This document shows positions 1 to 12,018 of a stretch of 64,000 nt of DNA, piece after piece. Numbering within the stretch: the stretch's first letter is position 1; each line of letters begins with the position of its first letter. The translations under genes were made by a program, and so were the position numbers. Origin of the DNA: Ditylenchus dipsaci. Lineage: Eukaryota > Nematoda > Chromadorea > Rhabditida > Anguinidae. The notes below the pieces were generated by a model. That model did no database searches. It saw nothing but the letters and a program-made list of their open reading frames with translations, and was not told the DNA's origin. The stretch is from contig SADC01000967.1 in NCBI GenBank assembly GCA_004194705.1, positions 1 to 64,000 on the forward strand, given 5' to 3'.

Positions 1-106
1 AACAAGGTTAACTTAAACGATTTCAAATCAAAGAAAAAATAATTCTTGAATCCTTTTCTGTTTCATGTTTCTTGAAGCGTTCTTCGGCCAGAGCGTCGTC
101 CATTGA

Positions 107-1802
107 TCAAACAGTTGAGAGTGGCTGGATTGGTGATGGGTTCGGCATAGCGCTAAGGATTCTCTTGGCTTGACTCAGCTCCGGGGCAGTGACTGGCGGC
201 TCTTCTTCATCAATTTCCACTTCTGGAGTCGCTATCACTTCGGCTGCTTGAACTTCCTTGCTTGCGACATCCTCAGCTATTTCGGCCAATGTGAGGCTCC
301 ACAGTTTCGAGAAGTTCTCCACAGCCAAGTAATTCTGCGAGGTTGCTTCACTTCATTGTTTGCTTGGAGTTCAGCCCAGAGACGGTCCATTATCGGCCAA
401 GATGTTCTCGCCATCGTCTTCATCGTCTTCTCGGCCTGAAATAAACAATTATCATATCAGACATAAACAAGAATCCAACCTCTTCAGTGATCACAAACCC
501 GCCTTTCGAAACAGCGGCTCAATGTCTCTGCGTTTGAGGCATCCAGGATCGGCGGAGAAATTGAGAGAGATTGGAGGAGATTGATCTTGTATTGGCGCTC
601 GTCGTCGATGGCTGAGATTCTTTCACGCAGAAGGAAGCGCCTGTAGTGGACTTTCATGTTCTCAATAATTCCTTGGTCGCAGGCTGAAAGAAATAAATGT
701 TTTGGAAAAAGCCCATCAACAAATATTGAAGCAAACCTGAGACTCTGCTGTGGTGTTCGGAGGAAAGAATTTCAATGTGATATTCTCGAGCTTGATCTTT
801 GTGTGGCCGCTTGAAGTTGTCGAGGAAGAGCAAGACTTTCCGATTTTGGCGCTTTAGCTCTCGGTCCCATTCCTTCAGCCATGATTCGAAGATGCTCGCT
901 AAAAACAAATTTAAACAATTAAAAGCAATTCGTACAATAAAAAATAAAATAATTTACCGTCATCCAAGCCTTCTTGTTCGCTTTGTACTGCACTGGAGGC
1001 TCGTTGTTTTAAAGCATCTCGGCTTGGCGGATTTCCCGATCACCAGCAGCGGCAGCTTCTCAGTCCCAGACATGTTGGATCCGACAGCACAGTAGTGATT
1101 CTCTCCTTGGACTTCTTGCCGGATGTGCAGCGCTCACCTGTAAAAAACATTAGAATCAAAGAATCAACCAAATTAAAATCAACCAACCCTTGAAGGCCAG
1201 AGTCTTGTTTGGAAGAAGCTGCCAGAAGAGTCCCGTTTCATCGCGTTGAAAACATCATCGGTAAGAACTGGAGATTGCTTCTCGAAGGATTTCTTGTTGC
1301 CAATGCCCAAAGCTGCCATGTCGATTTCACCTGCCTTTCCCTGATTGGTGCGGAAAGTGATCGAATGTCTGTGCTTGAACTTTGTGAGCCAACCTTCACT
1401 TGCTTAAACCCTTCGATGCCGAGAAGCTCCGCCAGTTGCAATGCCTTTTCCTAAAACAAACAAGAAACTGTTAATGTAAATACAAATAATAAATCTTACC
1501 ATCACCAAAGACCCGTCACTGTCACATTCTGACTTCTGATAGTTTTGATCCAGCGCAGGACGGCCTCTTCGAGATCCTCATGCTTGACTGCTCTCAGTTT
1601 GGCTCGCTTGCTTCTCCGCCTTCATCGATTGCACTAAGGATGGCTGCCTTGTTTGCAAGAATTATTTGCACCGTTGATTTTCCAGCTTGAATTGTGTGAC
1701 GAGCTGGCTCAAAGACTTGCCGATTCTGAAGCCACGATGATTTTCTTCTTTTCTTCCACAGTGATAACGCGGCGCTTCTTGCTTGGAGTTCCATGATTAG
1801 CC
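107..1802 (-). CDS. Tigger/jerky-type (DDE_1) transposase, multi-exon, 5' end uncertain
   Basis: Minus-strand gene with five introns of 43-59 bp (plus coordinates about 437-479, 684-736, 899-957, 1138-1187, 1451-1499). In order: an N-terminal helix-turn-helix (KKRRVITVEEKKKII, then STVQIILANKAAIL); LLPNKTLAFKGERC spliced to TSGKKSKERITTV; LPVQYKANKKAWMT; the second catalytic Asp in KVLLFLDNF; FFPPNTT with CDQGIIENMK; then an acidic C-terminus ending LSTV. This order is diagnostic of Tigger transposases. At least four frame changes occur (near 1710, 1650, 1085 and 683), each fitting one missing base, often in a short homopolymer. The first exon begins at a splice acceptor at 1802, so the true start is upstream. 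Confidence 0.85.
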
Positions 1803-1937
1803 TAAACAAAGAATAAATTAGAACTTCTAAAAATCAAACAAAAGATAAATAAACAATTTCGGATACACGAACAAAACACAGCAATGAAAAGAAAATACTT
1901 TTTCGTGTGGGACAAAAATAAAAAAAATTTGAAATTT

Positions 1938-2134
1938 GTACGTTATATGGAGAGCCATTTCATTGGTCGGACTCACCAAGGGGTACGTTATATAGAAGGG
2001 TACGTTATATAGAGTGTACGTTATATAGAAGAGTCGGTTTGTTCTTATTTCATTCAGGCCAACTAAATACTGGCCAAGGGTACGTTATATAGAAGGTACG
2101 TATATAGAGTGTACGTTATAGAGAGAGTCGACTG
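1938..2134. repeat. Subterminal tandem repeats of the Tigger element
   Basis: About six copies of an imperfect unit, GGGTACGTTATATAGAAG, separated in the middle by about 50 bp of unrelated sequence, lead up to the terminus at 2134. In pogo and mariner elements subterminal motifs are often transposase binding sites; that role is inferred here. Confidence 0.75.
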
Positions 2135-3771
2135 TACCAAAATCCACAAAAAAAGTTTTTACGGCGCCTGTCGAAGTTATATAAAATCATAATTTGTTCG
2201 CATTTTTATCAACATTTTACTCATTTTTCGAGTGAAAGAAAATGTGCTATTCTTTTATTCCACAATTAACTGAAGAAAACATTTTATTTAGCACAAAAGG
2301 CATTATCTCAATTTCTCTTTTTTTCAATTCTCTGGCACCCTTACAAATTTATTTTGCTGCGGTGCCTGCCGGCACCGCCTCAAAATAGTGCCCCACTTTT
2401 TAATTTTTTCAAAATGGTGAAGGTAAAATGGCCTCCAATTTTTGAAAAACGGTGTAGCTAAAATGACCTAAAAAAATTGTTGCCCCCCGTCAGAATTTTC
2501 TGGCTACGCCTCTGGCAATAACTTAGTACCATGTTATAGTCTTGACATGCCTAGTCTTCTGGGATACCTACCAACTCGTTTAGTATACCTACTCTCCCAT
2601 ATATACATAAGATTCTTTTTTAGAATTTTCAAGAATTATTTGTCAATAAAAAATGTATGCTACCAGCACAAGTCGAACCTTTGAACTTAAATTGGTTTAC
2701 ATAGTTAACTGTTAACTACGCTAAAATCCAATTCTTTCAATCAACTTCAACCGGCACTACGGGCTCGAAAATCGTTAAATCCATAATCTGTAAAGCTTGT
2801 GCCCAATTTCAGAGACTTTTTCAGCGTATGAGTATAAACTTTATAGATCAAAAGTAAAAACACAAAGACTTTTGCTTACGGGAAAAAATTTTGAGCATAG
2901 AGTTAATTGTATATCGTGACGACACACATACAGAAAACAGAGCTTCAGTAAAGCGTGGAGATTTAGTGAAAGGCAAACAAATAAAATTTTGTCATTTTTA
3001 GTGAGAGCGATCAGGAAAAAATAGGAGCGTACTAAGTGAGAGCGTTGACTTTATACGAAAGCACGGCTGAGTAATGACTAGAGGCTGGGAAAATTACCGG
3101 TCATAATCTTTTTTTAATATTTAATTGGGTGGTATTTTGACCAGAACATGGGATTTTTTCAATCTCAGTTTATTATATCTGTATTCTTAACCTCTAAATA
3201 TTGTCACACCAATAGATATTGACATGAATCCACTTGACAAATACCACGTCAGATAAAATTTTGAAATGACGTTTTTTCAATTTTTTCTCTGCTTGTCGAC
3301 CTACATGAAATAACGAAAAAATTTAGGTAATCAATATGATAAAAAAAATGATTGCAATATCTTGCCGTGCTGCTCTTGCACGCTCAACTCAAGTTTCGGT
3401 GCATAAATAGCTGGCTCAGGTTGGAAAATATCATTTTGAGCATCAATATTTTCTCGATTTTTAAAATGGTGTGAGCGCAGCGCAAATAATCTTTATGATT
3501 TTAGGTCTTTTTATGCTTTTGAATGATCAACTGCTTATAAAGTAGTGTATTTTGATTTTTTTTTTGAAAAATCAACTATTTATTGTCTTATAGGAAATAT
3601 TAAATTTGCCAATGACTCTCATTCAGATCGTTTTAGTCAAAAAAGCGCGAATAGAATATATTTTTTGTGACAGCATCATATGATAGTCCCGTGACCAGTG
3701 CATAAAATCTTAAAATTTAGGTATATTGAAGTAATCATTTAAGTCAAAAAACGAAAAATGTGAATTTGAAA
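2135..3771. other. No gene seen
   Basis: AT-rich sequence without a convincing coding exon. A short GC-rich patch (CGGTGCCTGCCGGCACCG, about 2360) resembles other GGCACCG-rich repeats in the window. Nothing else could be assigned. Confidence 0.5.
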
Positions 3772-4080
3772 ATTTGGCGAGAATTTAAAAAATTTTAAGA
3801 AGTAGGTGGGACGGAGGCCATTTCGGGATTTTTTTCTCTCAAGTCCCACATCTGATGATGGCAAACATAGTGAACATGAATATCAGATTTGAAAGTTGGT
3901 GAAAAAGTTAGTTTGAGAGAGGCTACGGACTTTTGTGATCAACCCAATATTTCATGTATTTTTTTTCCTTTTTGGTCATCCACCTCCGCATAGCTTGCAT
4001 TTTTTAGCTGGTCTTGTTAAAGTAAAAAAGTTCCAATGATATTGTAATATTCAGTCATCCTGACTCAGGATGAGCACATA

Positions 4081-5223
4081 CCGTATTTCCTGTAATAAGG
4101 CGGCACCCTCTAATAAGGCGGCACCCTGAGAGTTGAACGAAAAATAGGCGGCACCCTCTAATAAGGCGGCACCCTAAGACCGTTTTTATCATTCCAGTGC
4201 CTGCTGTTAACCTGCATACGTCAGTTTTATTATTTTCTTCAGTTCTCGCGATGGATCAACTTCGAGCTAACTACGAATCTGAGAGCGAAGAGAGCTAGAG
4301 CCGCAAGCAAAAAAAGCTAGGAAAATGAAGTCTCACACGGTGGCATTCAAATTAAAAGCAATATAATCATGCCAAGAAAGTCTCTGTCAGTTCCGCGAGC
4401 AAGAAGTTCAGCGTCAGCCGAGGTTGCATACAGAACTGGAAAAACAAGAGAACCAGCTACGCTTACCAAGTCAGTACTTTCATTCATTCATTACAATTCC
4501 TGTTAGTTTCGGTTGAAACAATTAATTTTTAGGGATTCGTCACCGTCTGGCAAGGCAAAAAAGAAGCTTCCGGGAGGAGGACGTGGTGTGGAACGGACCC
4601 TTTAAGCCGAACTGCAGCAACTCTACAACATCTGGATGCTGAACGGTGCTTAAATGGAATGGACGGCTGATAATGGAAATCCTAGGCCAGCCTCATGGGC
4701 GTCTACCTTGATAGGATCTGTGTGGCGTGGAGTCGATATCGAAGGATTCAGTAGTCATTTAAAAATTACAATTTGTTCTTACTTTCATGGTATGTTTGTC
4801 AAATTATCTTTCTGCTTTAAGATTGCGGATGACAGTGTGCCACGATGAAAGCGAAGACGAACTGGTCCATTTCTTCAAGCAGCACGGTCCGGTGCCTGAA
4901 GGACGAATGATGCTGGAATTCGCGCGAGCAGGAAACCTGGAAGAAGCGACCGAATTCGTCGAATTGGATCCAGAACAAGACGAAGAGAACGGCTATATTA
5001 GTAAAGATTCCTCGATTTTAATGTTTAATCTTACTTGTTGTCATGGAGCCCTTGTTGTTTAAGTTGTTGTGGAGGATAGCCTTTTTCAAATAAAAAAATT
5101 TTCTTCGAAGTCGCGTGAAATATAAGCCGGCACCCTGTAATAAGCCGGCACCCTGTAATAAGCCGGCACCCTGAGAAAAGGTTGAAAAAAAAGCTGGCAT
5201 GCCGCCTTATACAGGAAATACGG
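4081..5223 (+). mobile_element. Pogo-type element with CCGTATTTCC termini, TA duplication
   Basis: Starts CCGTATTTCCTGTAATAAGG and ends with its near-inverse ...CCTTATACAGGAAATACGG. It is flanked by TA (4079-4080, 5224-5225). The uninterrupted paralogous sequence at 5981-5990 has a single TA at the same point, which proves the insertion boundaries. The left end has four copies of a unit containing AAGGCGGCACCCTC; the right end has three of TAAGCCGGCACCCTG. The interior keeps a DNA-binding domain but no recognisable DDE core, so it is probably non-autonomous. Confidence 0.92.
4251..4990 (+). pseudogene. Pogo/Brinker-type transposase remnant (DNA-binding part)
   Basis: From the ATG at 4251 (MDQLRANYESESEES) the frame changes to give AFKLKAI, HAKKVSVSSASKKFSVSRG and IQNWKNK. 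This is the helix-turn-helix pattern of Brinker/CENP-B type domains found in pogo relatives. An intron-like break ending in TTTTTAG follows near 4534, then KKKLPGGGRG and AELQQLYNIW, as in the region after that domain in Tigger-like proteins. An acidic C-terminal piece (LEEATEFVELDPEQDEENGY) is at 4935-5000. The catalytic core between them is missing. Several stops and frame changes are present. Confidence 0.6.
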
Positions 5224-5380
5224 TACTCATCTTGAGTCAGAAAGGTGGCTCCCAATCAAGTGTGAAATTTCTCGTATATTAATTGACAAATTTCACCGTT
5301 AATCGTCATTAATGGCACCCCCCCCCCCCCCCATACTCATCTGTGCTCATCCTGAGTTCGGATGACCCAGAATAGTCAAC

Positions 5381-5516
5381 ACTAAATCATTCAGAATTAT
5401 CCACCATAATAACATCCATTAATAACCCATTATAAAATAGTATACGAGTACTATTTAAGAAATAATTATGGAACCCGCTAGATTTCTTACACTAAGTTTT
5501 CAAATTCATTCCACAA
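5381..5516. repeat. Interspersed repeat J, copy 1
   Basis: CACTAAATCATTCAGAATTA through CAAATTCATTCCAC; near-identical to 7824-7957. It abuts the truncated end of repeat H copy 1. Confidence 0.8.
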
Positions 5517-5688
5517 CCCCTCCCCCCCCCCTAATGCAACCTTCCCCTCCCTTTAACTATTTTTTCAATGGCGCCTGTGGTGACTCCTGATAAATTATTA
5601 GGGGATAGATAGTGAAGTCTTATTAGTGATAATACGCTGTCATTTCCTTTAAATCGCGAGGATAAGATCGTCGGCTATATACCGCAGA

Positions 5689-6290
5689 ATTTGCGAGAAT
5701 TTAAAAAATTTTAAGAAGTAGGTGGGACAGAGGCCATTTCGGGATTTTTTTTCTCTCGAGTCCCACATCTGATGATGGCAAACATAGTGAACATGAATAT
5801 CAGATTTGAAAGTTGGTGAAAAAGTTAGTTTGAGAGAGGCTACGGATTTTGTGATCAACCCAATATTTCATGTATTTTTTTTTCCTTTTTGGTCATCCAC
5901 TTTGCATTTTTCAGCTGGTCTTGTTAAAGTAAAAAAGTTCCAATGATATTGTAATATTCAGTCATCCTGACTCAGGATGAGCACATACTCATCTTGAGTC
6001 AGAAAGGTGGGCTCCCAATCAAGTGTGAAATTTCTCGTATATAATTGACAAATTTCACCGTTAATCGTCATTAATGGGCACCCCCCCCCCATACTCATCT
6101 GTGCTCATCCTGAGTTCGGATGACCCAGAATAGTCAACGCTACAAAAAAGGGCCTGCCCTCTTAAAGTCACTAAGTCAAAAATAGATGTATTTGAGGCGT
6201 GTTATATCATTTGAAAAATTATGTGCAGCTTTCTTTGAAAACACGCAAATAAAAAAAAGACGATGGTTTTTTAGACTTTCTTGTAATATG
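5689..6290. repeat. Interspersed repeat H, copy 2 (uninterrupted)
   Basis: Matches copy 1 (3772-5374) but lacks the inserted pogo element, so it preserves the unoccupied site at 5986-5987. It also continues further (CGCTACAAAAAAG..., TTTTAGACTTTCTTG), matching copy 3 at 18303-18735. Confidence 0.85.
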
Positions 6291-6608
6291 TTTCTTACAC
6301 GGGAAAGGCACGACCACCCTATCACCTATCAAGAAACGTTATATACCACAAGATAGCCCTAATCGAGCTCCTTACTAAACCGTTATCCAAATTTCTCATG
6401 CAGCAGTTCTAGGCGAGATATTCCACTTCGAAAAGTACAAAGCCTAGCAGTTTAAATATCATAAAAAATATTATGCGATCCAATGTGTCGGTACGGTACA
6501 GTGGTATGGTTGATGCTCCACATTTCAAATCACAGGTTCAATCCTACTCGAAGCACCTTTTTATGTTTTTCTCATTTTCCATAAATTCATATATTTTCAA
6601 ACTAAATA

Positions 6609-6730
6609 CAGTCAACCTTCGATAACACGTACTTCCAAAAAGTTCGTTCCCCAGCTGGGTCCGACACTTTTTAGCCCAGTTTTTAAAGTGTTTCATCAGT
6701 ACTGATTCGTCAGTCTAGTCCCAACTATCG
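6609..6730. repeat. Left end of a pogo-type MITE
   Basis: After TA (6607-6608) comes CAGTCAACCTTCGATAACAC, then a stretch that includes AGTTCGTTCCCCAGCTGGGT, shared exactly with the MITE at 50179-50590. No matching right terminus was found, so it is a truncated or diverged copy. Confidence 0.6.
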
Positions 6731-7823
6731 CATGGATCCGGATTTTGACGATAGCTTTTAAGAAATGATATAGTTTCGCCATTTTGAACCTTAACCTTCG
6801 ATAGTACATGCACTTAGATTCAGTTTTTTAGAATTTAGGTGTACGTATTGTAACCAAGTTCGCGGTTACATATTCAACTCCAAGGTTCCTGCATGGGTTT
6901 CTTAAGATTTTATTAATATATGCTATCGAAAATTGAAAGATGGGTTTCGGAGTCAAAATTTAATATGCAAAATTAAAATAATTTTTTTTCCGGGTTTTGT
7001 AAATAAAATTCAAAACAGAATGGAAACCCATCATGTTCTAATTTAACAAATAATATTATTATTTCGGCGGCACTGAATTGATTAAAAAATTTGATCCAAG
7101 TTGACGAACACTTGGATTTGTTGGTACATGGAATATCCAGCAAAACTGCATTTCCAAGTAGTGATACCTAAATGGTAGTATTCAGTTGGTCGTACTCAGG
7201 TGGTCGTATGTCAGACCATTTTTTGAAGACCACCCTTAATGTTGTACCATCTTGGTTCCAGCACCTCAGTTCCTCACCCGGGTACCGTTACTAAGGTATT
7301 GCCACCTGAGTACCGATACCACGGTTTCTATTAAAGAATGGTGGAATATAAAATAAAATACGATAAATACCCTGGCACTGGGGTTCTGGCAACTGAAGTC
7401 GTTATTTTGGTACTGTCAAACTGTGTTCAGGACACAACCGCGAACTCATGGACCAACGCATTATATTAGCTAATATCAGGTTGAAGGTCATTATCCCTTT
7501 TTGGTTCACTCCATGATGGGTTTCAAAAAATTTACCCATCATAATTGATCTAACATTATTCGATAAATTTCAAAATTAAATTTTCAGAAAAAAATTCGAA
7601 TTTGAAACCTATCAAATCATTAAACTTTGGTGATTTTTAATGAATTTCAATTATGGAACTTATAAATAAATTTGTGGGCTTTTTTCATACATACAAATTT
7701 GTGCAAGCCCTCAGAGAGTGAACCAAAATAGTAATTATGCAAGAATTACCTTTCAACCCAATTTTTGACAAATGCCAAGCAAAAGTATTTAATACGAAGA
7801 ATTTAACAATTGTATAGGTTTCA
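6731..7823. other. No gene seen
   Basis: AT-rich sequence. Around 7150-7400 there is a run of short repeated phrases (AGGTGGTCGTA, GGTACCGTTACT, GGTACTGTC) that looks like degenerate repeat material. No coding exon was recognised. Confidence 0.45.
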
Positions 7824-7957
7824 CTAAATCATTCAGAATTATCCACCATAATAACATACATTAATAACCCATTATAATAATATACAAGTACTATTTAATA
7901 AATAATTATGTAACCCGCCAGGATTTTTTACACTAAGTTTTCAAATTCATTCCACAC
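7824..7957. repeat. Interspersed repeat J, copy 2
   Basis: Near-identical to 5381-5516, differing by a few substitutions and small gaps. Confidence 0.8.
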
Positions 7958-8215
7958 GCCGGCTATGATATTTTCGATAATATTCTCCGTTATAAACTTT
8001 TTTTCCAGTGAACAATAAATTAATCCGAACTTTGTAAATAAATACAAACATTTGAAGTGATAAAAAAAGAAAAAAGAAAATACTCAGATCAGTTTTTTTA
8101 TTTTAAACGAATATTGTTTCAGTGTGCAGCGTAGAAAACTGAATGTTATATTGCTTTGATATCGGCAAGGTCATGATGTTTACTAAATAAATCACATATC
8201 TTTCAAAAGAAATTA

Positions 8216-8443
8216 CCGTATTTTTCTAATTGCCGCCCCCTAACTTCAAGTGGTCTGAAAATCCTGTTTTCATTTACTATTCGAGCTGTCTAAAAAGTGC
8301 CTGCGAGGGATTTCAGAAATCTAACAGGCACTTTTTACACAGCTGGAACAGTAAATTAAAACACGAGTTTTGAACCACTTGAAGTTTGAAAAAATTGCAT
8401 GCTTCTAATTGCCGCCCCGGGGCGGCAATTAGAAGAAATACGG
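8216..8443. mobile_element. Short MITE, CCGTATTT termini, TA duplication
   Basis: 228 bp, from CCGTATTTTTCTAATTGCCG to CGGCAATTAGAAGAAATACG (then G), flanked by TA on both sides (8214-8215, 8444-8445). The arms pair over most of the length. Related copies are at 34632-34878 and 35175-35418. The terminus is shared with the pogo element at 4081, so this is probably a non-autonomous relative. Confidence 0.9.
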
Positions 8444-8948
8444 TAATCAAAAATAGTTTATTGAAATATTTCCTGATTTCTGACGTCAAATTCGTGATTA
8501 GCATCGTCGATTTGCTTATGACACTGCTTTTAAAATTTAATACTCACTGTCAAATTTCGAATTTCGCTCATTTTTTTTTCGAAAAATTAAACATTTTAAA
8601 TTTTTGTATTGAGCGGATATGCATTTAATAGTGAGTATTGTATTCGAAAAGCAGTTTTGATGCTACTGTCCTATACCTCACCCAATAATAGCTCCTGCTG
8701 TATAGCCCACTCACACAGACAAACACAGATATAGTTAATATTAATCAAATTTAACATTTTTAAGGTCAAAAAACCATTTTAAAAGAAACAAAGTCTGTAT
8801 AGGGAGAAGAAGGATAAAGTAATGGCCACTATATTAGAAGGCCCATTTGCAAAAAATTAAGATGTGGAGCATGGTTTGAATGCTGCGGCCTAGTGGGGTA
8901 TTTGGCAGCAGCGTCGCAGTTTTTTTAACACTTATACGTTTCAGAGAC

Positions 8949-9878
8949 CATGAAGTATATTTTTATCGTCTTGATATTCACTATTTCTATTGTTTTTGGC
9001 ATTGCTGACAAAAACTCAGCTGAGAACAACAAATGCAAACATTTTGATGTATTGAAAGGTCTTACGAAAGATCAACAAAAGAGCAGAACGCCATTACACA
9101 AAAGCTGCTACAAGTTGTAAATGACACAAAGTTATGGTTTGAAACAAAAAAAGATTCATTAGAGTCAAACAAGTTAGGAAAATACTTACTTTTATTTGTG
9201 AGATTCGTAAAGACATGCTCAAAAAATGGAAAAATGTTCTCGCCAATCTACTTTTTCCCCATATAAAAAATTGGGCCAACAGAAAATTGGAAAACATTGC
9301 TGTGTGCTTGGGCCATGACTCATTGGAGAAAGTGCCACAGACGGTCTAAGACTCAAAAATTGCTCGATTTTCCGCAGCAGCTTTGGAATTCTGTTTACTT
9401 TTGTGTTCGGTAAAAAAGAAGATTTAACGAAAAAAATGAAAAATCAATTGCCCTGCTACAAGCTGTACTTTGCGCAAGAAAAGTTAGGTCAAAAGAAAAT
9501 TCAGGTCCAGGAGCAGAATTGAAGAATTCTTCACTCAGCCAAGATGACCAAGAGCTGCTACACACAATCGGGCAAGACAATGAAAAAGAAGAAAACAGTC
9601 ATCAAAATAATAACGAGCTTGAGGTGTATCAAAAAAATCAAAATACAAATCTGCAAAAACGTGAAGCCCTTCAAAAGGAGCAATACAATGCAAACAAAGT
9701 GCTGCGAAGAGCTAAACGTAAAATAATTTTTGTAGCAAGTGTGGGGTCTATGCCTGTCTGGGGTCTTATTACATTGATAGTTGGGCTGACCGTTTTAACC
9801 ATTGTAATTAAAGTATTGACTGGTGATACAAGCAGTGGCGGAGGAGGAAACACATACATCTTCTATTCCACTGACTGA
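8949..9878 (+). CDS. Orphan secreted/membrane protein, family member A
   Basis: I do not recognise this family. It is a single-exon gene of about 310 codons and a paralogue of B at 19422-20512. In order: a signal peptide (MKYIFIVLIFTISIVFG); a CKHFDVLKGLTKD block; a central block with WANRKLENIAVCLG and LKNCSIFRSSFGI; FGKKEDLTKK and CYKLYFAQ; a Gln/Asn/Glu-rich linker; a basic site NANKVLRRAKR that resembles a furin site; then VGSMPVWGL and a hydrophobic helix (ITLIVGLTVLTIVIKVL); and a Gly/Ser tail. The frame changes several times (near 9075, 9213, 9340 and 9497); comparison with B shows each fits one missing base in a short run. Secretion and cleavage are inferred from sequence only. Confidence 0.7.
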
Positions 9879-9965
9879 AGCAATTTCAAAATTTCATAAG
9901 ATTGATATTTTTCAAAATCGATATTTCATGCTATTTGAAATTTTTGCATACATAACGTCTCGAAA

Positions 9966-11305
9966 TACAGGCTGGCCGATCCTCATCCGACTATTTGAAT
10001 TGGTCATAACTTTTTTCAAACCGGTTTTTCTAAATTCTGTTTTGACAGATCGGCTCAGCTCGCTATAGCAACTGTTTTAGTACAGGGTGTCCCAGAAAAA
10101 AACCCCTACCCTTCAAGGGCGCCGTCCGAAAAATTTTTTTTCACTTTTTTTAAACAATATGTCATTTTGTAGCCCTGGAATTTCTCTAGCGAATGGTTTA
10201 TGACCATTAACTATGTGATAATTGAAAAGTAGCCGAATAGACCGAGCAAATAAAAAAATACCGGATTTTCTGTTTTTGTTGACTTAAAAAACTATTTACG
10301 TGTTTTCAGGTTGACTATTAATATCAAAATTATCTTTCAAGAATATTCCAAACACATGATTTTGTAGCCCTTTCTTTTCTCTTTCGATTGGTATATGAAT
10401 CTTTCCCGGATTATTTTCAAAAAGTTTGCGTTCGGCTCTTAACACAAATAAAGTCATTTCAAAAAATTTGACAAGCACTTTTGTCACCTTAACTTGTCAA
10501 AATTTTGCTTCAGTGTTTGCGCTGTAATTTTTTTCACATTACGTTGTAGCGCTGATCAAGAGCTACAAAATCCTTTTCACAGAAACTGTTTTGTGAATTA
10601 TATGTTGAAATGTGGTCTTATGAAAATGGCAAATGCATAAAAAAACGACCGAAATATGAAAAAAATAAAAAAAATTGATTTTTGGCCATTTGTGGTTTTT
10701 TTTTCAAAAAAGCCATAACTCATCGTTCATATTCTCGAAAAATATTCTGCAAACTGGGATGTGTAGCGCTTGATCTGCGCTAAAACATAATGCAATAATG
10801 TTATCACAGCACATTAAACTTTTTCAATTTTTCTGACCACGAGACGATTTGGCAAAACAGAAAATCCGGGGATTGAAAATCTGGTTTTTTTATTGGTTCT
10901 GTTTATTCATCCACTTTACCGTTGTCACTTATTGAATGTTAGTATATCATTCGTTAGAAAATTTCCAGGGCTACAAGATGACATATCGTGCACAAAAAAT
11001 TGAGAATTATAAATGGTCCTACGGTGCCCTTGAAGGGAAGGGTTTTTTTTTCTGGGACACTTTGTAGAAAAACCCGATTTTCGCTTGGTCCCTTCTGTGG
11101 TGTGGGCCTTGTCTATCCAGAGGCTCGCGGCAGATCAGGACCCAACCATAGGGAGGACCAAGCGAAAATCGTGTTTTTCACATTATATACGAAAAAATAT
11201 TTCTATAGCAAGCTGAGTCGATCTGTCAAAACAGAATTTAAAAAAAAAGAAAAAGGAAGAAAGTTATGTCTAATTCAAATTCGAATAAGGATGGGCTACG
11301 CTGTA
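9966..11305. repeat. Foldback element split by a nested MITE
   Basis: Outer arms pair: TTCTGTTTTGACAGATCGGC and CTCGCTATAGCAA on the left (about 9966-10080) with GCTATAGC...CTGTCAAAACAGAA on the right (about 11203-11305). A separate hairpin (CGATTTTCGCTTGGTCCC with its inverse) lies at about 11080-11175. The mariner-like MITE at 10083-11064 sits between the arms. Confidence 0.75.
10083..11064. mobile_element. Mariner-type MITE, CAGGGTGTCCCAG terminus
   Basis: Left end CAGGGTGTCCCAGAAAAAAA and right end inverse ...TTTCTGGGACACTTTG, flanked by TA (10081-10082, 11065-11066). Long inverted arms also share CTTCAAGGGC and TAGCCCTGGAA. No transposase coding was seen. Confidence 0.85.
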
Positions 11306-12018
11306 ATTCATCAAACTCACTGTTCAACTCCTGTCCATAGTGTTTTTAAATAAAAATCGCTTTGATCTGTGAATTTTTTGTCTCACAAACACATTTTAAG
11401 AAGCATATGCCATATCTCGAAACTCAGATTAAAAAAAATTCGTCAACTGTATCTTGTAGCCCTTGAGCTGTACTAGAACATAGCTGCAGCACTTAACGAT
11501 AAATCAAAATTTCAATCAAAATATTTGTCTTCTTGTTAAAAATGATCGGCGCTAGTAGCGAATAAAGTAGCGTATAAAATAAATTTTTTCAATGTGTCCA
11601 ATGAAAAAGTTTATACAGACTGAAACAATTTTTATTTCCAATTTATTGCTTCTAAGCAAGAGAGCTATTTTTTTATTTCCATTATGCCATTGAAAAAGTT
11701 GTCCAAATGTTGAAGCATTTATTTTCTTTTTCAATAAAAATTTTCAATCGTAATTTGTAGCTTTGTAGAATAGTACAAAGTCTGGCCATTTTGTTAGGAA
11801 TTCGGTTTGCTCGCGTCTTTTTTTCTGTGAAATTTTTGTTGTTAAAGAGCTCTTTCAAAATTACTAGACACCACACAGAAGAAAAGTCAGGCTTTTTCAG
11901 TGTTTTTCGAGCAGATGACACTCAAACTGAGAGGTATGGCTGTACCAGCGAGCCATTTCTCGCCTTTGATAATCCGAAAAGATTTACTGCGAAAGCAACC
12001 ATACAAGTAGAAGCATTT

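Larger units (their letters stand above)
1..2134 (-). mobile_element. Tigger/pogo-type DNA transposon, cut by window start
   Basis: One terminus is visible: it ends in GAGAGTCGACTG at 2134, followed by the TA expected of a Tc1/mariner-pogo insertion (2135-2136). The other end lies before base 1. The body encodes a Tigger-like DDE_1 transposase on the minus strand. Between the gene and the terminus are several copies of a short unit containing TACGTTATATAGA. The reading frame is recoverable apart from single-base losses, so the copy may be young. Confidence 0.85.
3772..5374. repeat. Interspersed repeat H, copy 1, interrupted by a transposon
   Basis: 3772-4080 plus 5224-5374 together match 5689-6140 nearly base for base: the GTAGGTGGGACGGAGGCC start, TTTGGTCATCCACC, CATCCTGACTCAGGATGAGC, a poly-C tract, and GAGTTCGGATGACCCAGAA. 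The match is broken only by the element at 4081-5223. The copy stops at 5374 where another repeat begins. No coding capacity was recognised. Confidence 0.85.

Noticed and set aside
6488..6560. Possible tRNA gene (GTACAGTGGTATGG ... GGTTCAATCCT)
   Set aside because: Boxes are spaced about right but no 5-bp anticodon stem or 7-bp acceptor stem pairs; at most a tRNA-derived repeat. The similar A-box-like stretch at 13505 has no B box.
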